A model generated the notes under the pieces. The model was not told where the DNA came from. It worked only from the letters and a program-made list of their open reading frames with translations, and made no database searches. Below are positions 55,588-64,000 of a stretch of DNA of 64,000 nt, in pieces. The translations under genes were made by a program, and so were the position numbers. The stretch lies in assembly GCA_014155875.1 (NCBI GenBank), contig JACEFZ010011387.1:1-64000 (forward strand). The letters are read 5' to 3'. The first letter of the stretch is position 1. Each line of letters opens with the position of its first letter. This DNA comes from Cepaea nemoralis. Its lineage: Eukaryota; Mollusca; Gastropoda; Stylommatophora; Helicidae.

Positions 55588-56590
55588 TGTCTTTTGCCTT
55601 TTACCAACGTTCTTTTTTCCCAGTTGTTAGCGCTCAGAACAAAACCTATTAACATTGAGGCTGAACTTGATTGTCTTATTGAAAAGTTCTTGCTCACCTG
55701 AAACAACGATCAGACTGGATTGCCCTTTAGCCAAACTCTTGCTCGCTCAAGACACGATCAAACTGGGGCCGACTTTCAGCACACTCCTGCTCGCTCGAGA
55801 TATCGATTTACTGACTTGAGCTTCAGCACACTCCTGACACGTTCGCCAGAGTAATGGACAAGAGGAGTCGTTAGGATGGTGTTTTCAGTTGATGCTCGCC
55901 GGTTTGATGACAATCGCAGGCGCTGCAACCTGTTATGGCAAGTTGGTCTTCAACCTTTTCTTGACGCCAATTAAATTTTAATATCAAGTCTTGAAAAAGA
56001 CTTACAGACAACCACCCCTGGCCGGGCTTTTGGTTGCTGTACTTTTCACAGTTAACTTATTGGCCATTTTTCCAACTGCGCTTTGTTATGTTCAATACTT
56101 GTTTAGAACCGTGCCGAAATTCTGTTTCTGGCGATCGACACAAACGGACCAAGGATCTTGAGCTACTTCGATGTATTAAATAGTAGACATCGTTTTTAGA
56201 CTCCGCGATCTTATTCAGTAGACAGCATTTTGAGACTCCGCGTTGTTACTCAGTAGACAGCATCTTGATACTTCGCGTTGTTACTCAGTAGACAGCATTT
56301 TGAGACTTCGCATTGTACCATGCTCGAATCCTGTGTCGTGGGCTCCAAAATTCGTAGTATAACAGTGTGAAGGACTAAGAAAGACTGTTGGTTTCATATA
56401 AATAAGGTTTATTTTACTTTGATGACAAGTTCTATCAACATGGCGTCCTTCCAGTTCCAGGCCCTGATCTTGACTGCCCCCTGACAACCCACTACGTCAC
56501 GACTTGAGCATCTCTCCTCTTATTCTCCCCCGATGCTCAATCGTGCTGTAGCCTTTTCCCACCAAACTCTAATACCCTACTTCTGTTACA
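55588..56590 (-). repeat. LTR (downstream copy with respect to transcription)
   Basis: 1003 bp. It differs from the other LTR by a 7-bp duplication near its left end (TTTTGCC), one G in a GGGG run, and four substitutions (near 55885, 56045, 56177 and 56322). It contains an AATAAA polyadenylation signal on the minus strand at 56413-56408, an internal ~36-bp tandem repeat (CAGTAGACAGCATTTTGAGA, about four units at 56181-56320), and a ~55-bp repeat with TGCTCGCTC words near 55740-55850. Confidence 0.9.
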
Positions 56591-56599
56591 CCTCCTTCT
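56591..56599 (-). other. polypurine tract (PPT)
   Basis: The minus strand reads AGAAGGAGG directly before TGTAACAG, the LTR start. PPTs prime plus-strand DNA synthesis in LTR elements. Confidence 0.75.
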
Positions 56600-59500
56600 G
56601 TTTACTAAAGAATTTTTCCTATAAAGGAAAAAATCTTTACTCCTAATCCCCTTACTCTATTCCCTCTTTTTCCTTGCCTCTCACAGTTCCTCTAATCTTC
56701 CCCAAACCAACTCCAACTTAAGTAAATATTCTATTTCTTTAACTCTTTCCCCTGCTATATAGTCAACCCACTTCTTCTCCGTTTCTGGCCCTTCAAACAA
56801 ACATAACATATTTACATATCCTTAATAACATTTAAATCTCAACTTTATACAATACATCATAACACATCTTCTTAAATACTTCTTTTCCACTTCATAAGCA
56901 ATCCGCTTACCACTTTCAAACGCTGATACCAACTCCTTATTCTTATCACCAACACTACTAATTCCCCACTTTCAACTAACCTGAAATCACTTTCACACGA
57001 TAGGAAGACAAAGAATCGGTGGCCACCGGTATTTAAAAGAAGCAGTAGAACTCTTCCTACACAAAGACCACACTCAGCTAAATCACACACCCCCTTTACC
57101 AAACCATACTCCTTTACCCTCCTATGTCATTTGAGACTTTATGTAATAAAGTCTAAAATAATTATATCTCCTACAGTACCACTCATTATGGTAAACGTTT
57201 ACGCTGCTATCTACAGCATCAAATACCAACCATCAAAAATTATTATTCACTCTCAAGTGTCTATATATTACAGACACTACTACTTTTATGTCTCTGAACC
57301 TTACTTCAACCTCTCATTGTAATGTCAACCACAAAACATATCCCGAGGACACAATTAAAAAGGTCTATTATCCCTTAAGACCTCCTCCAACATTATACAC
57401 ATCACCTCACATAACTAATCTTCTCCTATACCTCACTCAGAATTCTCTCGCCGAAAATTTCAGCGACCCCTTACTGTCCATTTATTATGGGCATATCTAT
57501 TAAAACCTCCACTTATGCCGTCATCAACAGCAACAATATACTACCCCCAACTCCTGTCTGTGATTGCTTGCAATCCTCTTTTATCTCAGTCCATATCTCA
57601 CGGACCCTCAAAAACCCCATGTCATTATGTCTCCACTATGTTCATTTCTTACTATTTTACTGTTATCCACAGTGTCTAATCACTCTTCAGATTTAAACAT
57701 GGATTCAATTCATGTTTTTGCTATTTGTCTGGGGTAACCCGTTACCCAGTTCTTCTTCTATAACCCAGCAATCCTGTGTACATCATGGCTCTTCTGACCC
57801 CATGGAAACTATGTTTAAAACTTTCTCCTCATTTATCCCACTGCTATATTCACTAATCTTTTCTTCTCCCATCTGGCTTCCAATCCCATATTTTTTCCAA
57901 TGCTGACTTTAGTGTAACTCTAAACTTTCCATAACCATCCCCGGTATATGTTTCTACTACTTCATAACCATATCACCCTCATTATGCTGATTATCACAGC
58001 TAATATAATACCCATGAACTTATTCTTCACAAAGAGAATGTGTCTCTCTCTTAGCTCTCAGTAGTTTTATTAACTCTTTTCTGAACGAAGGGTCCTCAAT
58101 TAAATCCCTATATATTGTCTTTATTCCTAGACTAAACTATGTAAACTAAACATAACTTAATTAACTACTATTTACATACAAACAGCGAAATAAAATCACA
58201 ACAGGATATCATACCCCCCCCCCCCCAAATTTTTATAACATCATTTATGTTTCCCCTCATATCAATTAAAGGTATGATGATGATGGTGATGATGATGGTG
58301 ATGACGATGGTGATGATGATTAAAATAATACTACATACATCCTAATCTATTGTTACCTAATACTACTGGTCTCTTTTACGGACCAGTAGTTTGTATGCAC
58401 AATTCTAAGAACACAATAATCCTATTCTAAAATAATAACAATCATTTTACAGGACCAAATCAAGCAAAAAAAACATTATACATGAGGCAATAAAACAATT
58501 GTCTTCTCGCTAAAGAGAAGGTTTTCAAAAAAAAATAACTTCCCTTCAAATTAACTACGTACAGTGGCCCATCAACATTGGCCTCCTATATGAGCTATTC
58601 ATTCCACTATTTCTATAACCTAGAAAACAAAACACTTCACCGCCAAGTATGTATATCTGTTAACTACAGACCATCATAACGCGGAACAATACTTGTTCCC
58701 CTCAACCAAAATCACTACTCAACAACTGACCGTTCCTTTTTCTGGAAGTCAAACATTGATTATCTCCCCTCACAACATTTTACAAAACTAACTCTTAACA
58801 CATCACCATATCTAGAATATCATCTTAAACAAGCTCTGTAAACTACAGGTCAACTCATTTTATCTATTACTAATGTGGCGATTATTCTAATGTCATCTCA
58901 ATGTACCAGCCGTCATCTATCTACTCACTAACCTGTGGCTCGGCACACCAATTGTTTCCCTTGGATTTATACCAAACATCACTACTACTTCTTAATCATT
59001 ATTACCGTTATCTACGGTATCTCCACTCTCCTACGTCCAACAAAACTTTGTCTATTTACTATAGACCTCCCACCAACACATCTACTTACTGTACCAATAA
59101 CTAATTCTACTTTTAAGTTTCTCGTCTATCCGACGCAATTACTTAACGTATCATTACTTTCTAACATCTCACCACGACTACTCTAAGCTATCCTCAAGTC
59201 TTTCCTAGCACTCTTGCATCGTGACGATAATCAAACCGGTCACCCTCTTCGGAACACGTTCTCCAACATTCATTTAACTAACCTTGTTTACCTCCGTATC
59301 TTTCACTCTTCTTCTTTCAGAACTGCAACCCACGCCACTTATAACTGACAGCAGACCTCACTTTTCTCGTTTCTCAGTATTAGGCATTCCTGCTTCGACT
59401 ATGTCCCTGTCAAGAATACTAAACATGTTTTATGAAACGTCATTCAGAATGTTAACTCTCTTTCCATCAACCTGTCATACAACTTCCATAATTTCCTTCC

Positions 59501-60780
59501 AAGATCACCCATTCCAACCAAAGGACATCACAATTCTCTAATCACGTTCTTTCTATCTCTCAATTTTCGCATACTCTATGTTCCACGTTTTATCAACGTC
59601 ACTTATCAACCACTCTTCGCATATTCACACGGACAGTGACACACAACCTCGCTCTCACCTCACGACTATTCTCGCATCGCGGCAACCTAACGTGTCTATA
59701 CTCTTACTTCACAACAACAATTTAAACATCAATTCAACATTCTAGCAATCACTCACCACAATCTAAGCGTATCGACTTCCTCTACACACATTGACACAAG
59801 ATATATCAGCTTCACTCTTACATTTTATCTATGTATTTCACTTAGGCGACATCATCACAGCTCAATCCAACTTCACTCATCGCGACGAACAACGCATAAC
59901 CAGACGAATTACTCCACAGGACTTTCACAATTCACTACTTTCTTATTTCTACTTTACTCAACCACTCACTCCTATACGAAGGTCAGACCCTATACATTAC
60001 CTCTCGCAACTTATATCGCTTTCACAGCACTATATACTATCTCTTCAAAACGAACCTCATTCCTCTGAAGCACTAACCTCGTAACTATCATTCTACACTT
60101 CTCCACACAACAACTTTCTCAGACTTAATCCGCTCTTCTTTCTCCACAAGCACGACGTAACTCGTATTTTTCAAGCATCCACTTCTACAGTCTTTTACTC
60201 CTAATATTCTCACATTCAACTGGCTATTTTACACACAGGATACTCAATTCCTCCTCAATCTATATCTCCTCACCAGACACTCTCGGTTCACCTGTCAACC
60301 ATACTATATTTTCTTCTCAAACCAACAAGCAAAACTATCTCAGACATCGCGTCATAGCTCTGAGTCAAAGCATTTCTAGTACTTAGTTTATCTCTCACCC
60401 TCTACTAATTCTGTGCTGAATCTACTCTATTTTAATCACATCAGTTATACATCAGTCAACCTGATTAACTCTCTGTATCTATCCATTCCGGACAAACTTA
60501 TTTTATCTAGTTTACTCTCCCTACATCCGGACTCAAAAACCAGATATCCTGTATTACGTATCCACGTAGAATATCATTTTTCCGTAACTCTCTATCCTCA
60601 ACAACACCTATCGCCTACCCTGTACCATGTGATGCCTACACCAAAAAATTCATCTGCCTATTTTAGACAGCTCATATATCTATATGCTCAAACCGCAATT
60701 CTTCTCATAAGCCAAAACTATTCATTTTCCTTCCTCACCCATGGAATTTTAACAGTTATAGAGTGTGTCCAAGTTAAATA
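56600..60780. other. internal region of LTR element without credible gene
   Basis: About 4.2 kb with strong strand asymmetry: G is scarce on the plus strand, so the transcribed strand is rich in A and G and poor in C. Plus-strand frames up to 130 codons arise from this bias. It contains a C run (58217-58226) and a (GATGAT/GGTGAT)n patch (58274-58320). I looked for RT YxDD codons on the minus strand and found none in a plausible context. Confidence 0.6.
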
Positions 60781-60782
60781 TT

Positions 60783-62144
60783 TCAGTTGTCTCTCAATAC
60801 ATTAGTATGTCTTTCTCTAATTATGTCATCTTCACTATCTGTTGTTAACCTGTTAAAGTACTCAGGTCTTAAGGTCATAAGATTTCCTAAGTCACTTTCT
60901 GTCGTTGAGTAAACTCCCGATATCTGTCTACTATTATTCTTCTTCTTAAATGATTTCTTTCTATTTCCTTTATTTGCGTCGGTCTGCTCACTGTTTCCTA
61001 TATACCTTACGTAACGTTTGTACTTCCCCATCTCGTCTTCAGATGACACACTGACAATAGTTCCTTCATCAGACCCATAGCCTACTGCAAACACGTCGAC
61101 CCTATTCCCATAGTCATCTTTAGAACGTCTGACTTTCTTTCTCTTTCTCGGTCTTCGTCCCTTAGCCTTCCCTACTTTCTTGTCATATAAACTGGTATCT
61201 ATTTCTAAAGAGTCATTAACCAAAACTCTGTCCGTCTGTCTACCAGTAACTACACCGTATGAGGGAACATCACGCTTCGATTCAGGATCTGCTCGTAGTG
61301 CAACTCTCTCATTCTCCGAATCATCAGTATTAATATCTGTTTCAGCATCACTATAATATGCGGCGGTAGGAATATCTTCTCCGTAACCTGAACTCTGACA
61401 GCTAATATTCCTACACCATTTGGGAATTAGTTTCATGTCTATACCTGAGGAACTTGACACGGCAGTACCTCTATTTACTATCATACTACTATTCCTTTCT
61501 TCAATACTTTTCCTCTTTGGCTTTCTTTCGTCCTTGTTTCTCGTCTGTCTATCTTTCTTAACTTCAACCTTGTCTCCCTTAGTCAAATGAGTTGATTTTG
61601 ACTGAGTTTCTATTAAGTCAGTTTGACTTCCCTTTGTTATCTTGCTGGCTGGTTGTACCTGGACCTTTTTCTCTATTGTATCTACCTGAGTCTGCGTACT
61701 ATTTTCTATCGTATTACCTGCCTGCGTCTGTGTCTCTCGGTTTATTTTCTTTACTAATAACGTCGTCTTCTTTTCCTGTTCAATCTTAATATTAGCAAGT
61801 ACTTTAGGAGTCGTTGAATTCTTATCTTTGTGTTCTACTCTGTCCTTCGATCCTGACTTCAAATATTGTCTTTGTCTCTTTTCAAACCAGTCGTTACGTC
61901 TTTTTCTAGCGGTTGCACTGTGAGAGGGCCAGTCCCATGATTTCCTTGAAAGGTTTCTCTCACTCCCATTTTTGTATTTATAACAGCTATACCAGTCCGA
62001 CCTTTCACTATTACGTCTGTTCTTCTCACCGTCTTTTACTCTATATACATCAGGCCTTGGTTCGTCATAACCATATTGTCTTCTGTCTTTATTAAGCAAT
62101 GGCTGTCTCCTGTTATTCTTTCCTACTCCATTACAGTCTACCAT
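60783..62144 (-). CDS. 453-aa charged ORF of unknown family in LTR element
   Basis: It starts with a true ATG at 62144 (an in-frame TGA lies 16 codons upstream) and ends with TGA at 60783. The product is hydrophilic and looks mostly disordered. The N-terminal ~120 residues are rich in Arg, Lys, Asp and aromatic residues (RRNSERSDWYSCYKYKNGSE). Next is a Thr/Gln-rich part with repeated TQTQ and SQTD words (residues ~140-190), Lys/Arg clusters that could act as nuclear signals (KPKRKS, GRRPRKRKKVRRSK), and acidic serine patches (TDINTDDSENE, SVSSEDEMGK). No CCHC knuckle, protease, RT or membrane segment is visible. Its place ~700 bp after the upstream LTR is where gag would be. I do not recognise the family; a divergent gag-like or accessory protein, or a captured host fragment, are all possible. 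An intact frame fits the young LTRs. Confidence 0.6.
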   Translation of the reverse strand: MVDCNGVGKNNRRQPLLNKDRRQYGYDEPRPDVYRVKDGEKNRRNSERSDWYSCYKYKNGSERNLSRKSWDWPSHSATARKRRNDWFEKRQRQYLKSGSKDRVEHKDKNSTTPKVLANIKIEQEKKTTLLVKKINRETQTQAGNTIENSTQTQVDTIEKKVQVQPASKITKGSQTDLIETQSKSTHLTKGDKVEVKKDRQTRNKDERKPKRKSIEERNSSMIVNRGTAVSSSSGIDMKLIPKWCRNISCQSSGYGEDIPTAAYYSDAETDINTDDSENERVALRADPESKRDVPSYGVVTGRQTDRVLVNDSLEIDTSLYDKKVGKAKGRRPRKRKKVRRSKDDYGNRVDVFAVGYGSDEGTIVSVSSEDEMGKYKRYVRYIGNSEQTDANKGNRKKSFKKKNNSRQISGVYSTTESDLGNLMTLRPEYFNRLTTDSEDDIIRERHTNVLRDN

Positions 62145-62277
62145 AGATTCTATAAGGGTCTTGTCTAGTCGTTCTGTTCTTCAACGTTTCCACAAAATTC
62201 TCTACTTCAGTAATTGACACCTTTAATTCCCCCAACCATGTACCAATACGTTGTAATTCTACATATAAATAACTCAT
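62131..62277 (-). CDS. 48-aa ORF overlapping the start of the 453-aa ORF
   Basis: ATG at 62277 and stop TAA at 62133-62131, overlapping the 453-aa ORF by 14 nt in another frame. The product begins MSYLYVELQRIGTWLGELK and has Leu/Val/Ile spacing compatible with a short amphipathic or coiled-coil helix. It lies just after a strong splice-acceptor-like sequence, so it would be the first ORF of a spliced message. The overlap could allow reinitiation or frameshifting into the longer ORF. It is small and unsupported by homology. Confidence 0.4.
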   Translation of the reverse strand: MSYLYVELQRIGTWLGELKVSITEVENFVETLKNRTTRQDPYRIYGRL

Positions 62278-62301
62278 ATTTCTACTTCTTCTTCTTGGTA
62301 C

Positions 62302-62315
62302 CTGGAAAAAAAAAC
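62302..62315 (-). promoter_or_regulatory. candidate splice acceptor (polypyrimidine tract-AG)
   Basis: On the minus strand a run of about nine T followed by CCAG precedes GTACCAAGAAG, 24 nt before the ATG of the 48-aa ORF. It is a textbook 3' splice site. Donor candidates upstream (AGGTAATTTG words at about 62450-62510) are plausible but unproven. Confidence 0.45.
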
Positions 62316-62849
62316 TCGGAAGTCTTGAACTCAGCCGAAATTATGCCTGTTTCTCCACTGTGCTGTGATGGGTCTTCTATGCTGAAATATTTATTATACA
62401 GACCAAGCAAACAACTTCACATTTGTAACTTACTAATTTAAGAAATACAAATTACCTATACCGTAAAAACAGTTCAATCAGTTAATAGGTGTACAAATTA
62501 CCCTACTCTTGTTTCTCGATCCACACAAGATGTATTCTCCTAGGTTCGCCGTCAGGTTAAATTCAACGCTGTATTAGTTGAAAGCAATCGCGCACTTCAG
62601 GTAGTTCGTTCCTTCTTCTAAGGTAGGTTCTCTTCTTGGGATGCCTCAGTACAGTACTTCAACCCTTGGTTGGGTCCCTTCTGAGATGGAGTACATCAAA
62701 TCGACGTCTTGAGAACGACTCATACGTAACAGAGCCCAAAAGTATTAGCGAGCGGCTCTCATTTGTAGTAGAGCCCTGAGATAGTCTGACACGTCAACAA
62801 AACATTGGGCAATCCATGAAGTAATGAGGTATTTATTTGCTGTCTCGAT
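62316..62849 (-). other. leader between upstream LTR and ORFs
   Basis: About 530 bp between the LTR and the acceptor, with no long frame. A primer-binding site (TGG-type complement of a tRNA end) is not obvious next to the LTR; the first TGGATTGCCC word lies ~35 nt inside. Confidence 0.5.
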
Positions 62850-63844
62850 TGTCTTTTACCAACGTTCTTTTTTCCCAGTTGTTAGCGCTCAGAACAAAAC
62901 CTATTAACATTGAGGCTGAACTTGATTGTCTTATTGAAAAGTTCTTGCTCACCTGAAACAACGATCAGACTGGATTGCCCTTTAGCCAAACTCTTGCTCG
63001 CTCAAGACACGATCAAACTGGGCCGACTTTCAGCACACTCCTGCTCGCTCGAGATATCGATTTACTGACTTGAGCTTCAGCACACTCCTGACACGTTCGC
63101 CAGAGTAATGGACAAGAGGAGTCGTTAGGATGGTGTTTACAGTTGATGCTCGCCGGTTTGATGACAATCGCAGGCGCTGCAACCTGTTATGGCAAGTTGG
63201 TCTTCAACCTTTTCTTGACGCCAATTAAATTTTAATATCAAGTCTTGAAAAAGACTTACAGACAACCACCCCTGGCCGGGCTTTTGGTTGCTGTACTTTT
63301 CACAGATAACTTATTGGCCATTTTTCCAACTGCGCTTTGTTATGTTCAATACTTGTTTAGAACCGTGCCGAAATTCTGTTTCTGGCGATCGACACAAACG
63401 GACCAAGGATCTTGAGCTACTTCGATGTATTATATAGTAGACATCGTTTTTAGACTCCGCGATCTTATTCAGTAGACAGCATTTTGAGACTCCGCGTTGT
63501 TACTCAGTAGACAGCATCTTGATACTTCGCGTTGTTACTCAGTAGACAGCATTTTGAGACTTCGCATTGTACCAGGCTCGAATCCTGTGTCGTGGGCTCC
63601 AAAATTCGTAGTATAACAGTGTGAAGGACTAAGAAAGACTGTTGGTTTCATATAAATAAGGTTTATTTTACTTTGATGACAAGTTCTATCAACATGGCGT
63701 CCTTCCAGTTCCAGGCCCTGATCTTGACTGCCCCCTGACAACCCACTACGTCACGACTTGAGCATCTCTCCTCTTATTCTCCCCCGATGCTCAATCGTGC
63801 TGTAGCCTTTTCCCACCAAACTCTAATACCCTACTTCTGTTACA
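62850..63844 (-). repeat. LTR (upstream copy with respect to transcription)
   Basis: 995 bp, nearly identical to 55588-56590. It holds the same minus-strand AATAAA (63667-63662) and ~36-bp internal repeats. A 68-codon minus frame found in both LTRs (63535-63741 and 56281-56487) is probably chance. Confidence 0.9.
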
Positions 63845-64000
63845 CTACAGCCACATACAGCTACAGCCACAGACAGCTACAGCCACATACAGCTACAGCC
63901 ACAGACAGCTACAGCCACATACAGCTACAGCCACATACAGCCACAGACTGCTACAGTCACATACAGCTACAGCCACATACAGCGACAGACTGCTACAGTC
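63845..64000. repeat. CTACAGCCACATACAG-type tandem array (continues past window)
   Basis: Units of CTACAGCCACATACAG and CTACAGCCACAGACAG start at the exact end of the LTR. It is the same repeat family as 50965-52630 and runs off the window end. Confidence 0.92.

Larger units (their letters stand above)
55588..63844 (-). mobile_element. young LTR retrotransposon without recognisable pol
   Basis: An 8257-bp element bounded by ~1.0-kb direct repeats that begin TG and end CA (left 55588-56590, right 62850-63844). On the minus strand the polypurine tract AGAAGGAGG (56599-56591) abuts the downstream LTR start TGTAACAG, which fixes the orientation. The interior (6259 bp) has a 453-codon ORF in the gag position and a long stretch (56600-60780) without credible frames. 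I could not find YxDD, integrase or protease motifs. The flanks (ACGGT at left, CTACA at right) do not form a TSD. The element resembles a large non-autonomous LTR derivative (LARD) more than a complete element; an unknown or degenerate pol is not excluded. Confidence 0.82.

Noticed and set aside
56281..56487. 68-codon minus-strand frame present in both LTRs
   Set aside because: Its presence in both copies simply follows from LTR identity; composition and position give no coding support.
60413..60805. 130-codon plus-strand frame inside the LTR element
   Set aside because: It arises from the G-poor plus strand, is antisense to the element and has no domain.

Overview
The window reads as a repeat-dominated piece of a eukaryotic, most likely lophotrochozoan and probably molluscan, nuclear genome. 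The reasons are non-LTR retrotransposons of the I/Ingi, RTE-like and L2/CR1-like types, a broken hAT transposase of the GTF2IRD2-like type, several tRNA-derived SINEs, an LTR element, and large micro-, mini- and satellite arrays. I found no host protein gene, rRNA or functional tRNA. The taxonomic call is an inference from repeat content only.

Region by region. 1-3.8 kb: LINE 3' debris, short tandem repeats, a tRNA-derived SINE, a 46-bp tandem array. 3.88-6.67 kb: a complete but decayed hAT transposon with an intact 8-bp target-site duplication (TSD), carrying a nested SINE-like repeat. 7.64-25.5 kb: one ~55-bp satellite array split by several LINE insertions whose TSDs are satellite sequence: a 4.2-kb Ingi-like LINE ('LINE B', 8082-12267), a 5'-truncated relative ('LINE A') present twice by tandem duplication (14075-16070 and 16548-18547), and an RTE-like LINE ('LINE C', 19215-25296) that itself hosts a 2.8-kb insertion rich in (AGG)n. 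26-31 kb: small LINE fragments and an ORF-less element (28038-29335) with ends like LINE C. 31-34.2 kb: three minisatellites with 30-, 30/60- and 42-bp periods. 34.2-35.3 kb: another RTE-like pseudogene. 36-39.7 kb: a 3.7-kb trinucleotide/42-bp array. 42.2-43.3 kb: a broken IS630/Tc1/mariner-like transposase. 43.5-46.7 kb: a third LINE A copy broken by an L2/CR1-like LINE, which is broken by the SINE-like repeat. 47.3-55.5 kb: minisatellites, a SINE, LINE debris, a 1.7-kb ACAG-type array and a 1.7-kb G/T-rich tract. 55.6-63.8 kb: a very young LTR retrotransposon (LTRs ~1.0 kb, four visible substitutions) on the minus strand, with a 453-aa ORF of unknown family in the gag position and no recognisable pol.

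How the parts relate: the SINE at 1.53 kb has a 3' end homologous to the 3' end of the Ingi-like LINEs, so it probably uses their machinery. The 28-kb element shares head and tail with LINE C and probably depends on that family. The 5' tip of LINE C can be drawn as an HDV-like self-cleaving ribozyme that starts exactly at the element boundary. The least explained object is the LTR element with its unknown 453-aa ORF, an overlapping 48-aa ORF and a strong splice acceptor just upstream.
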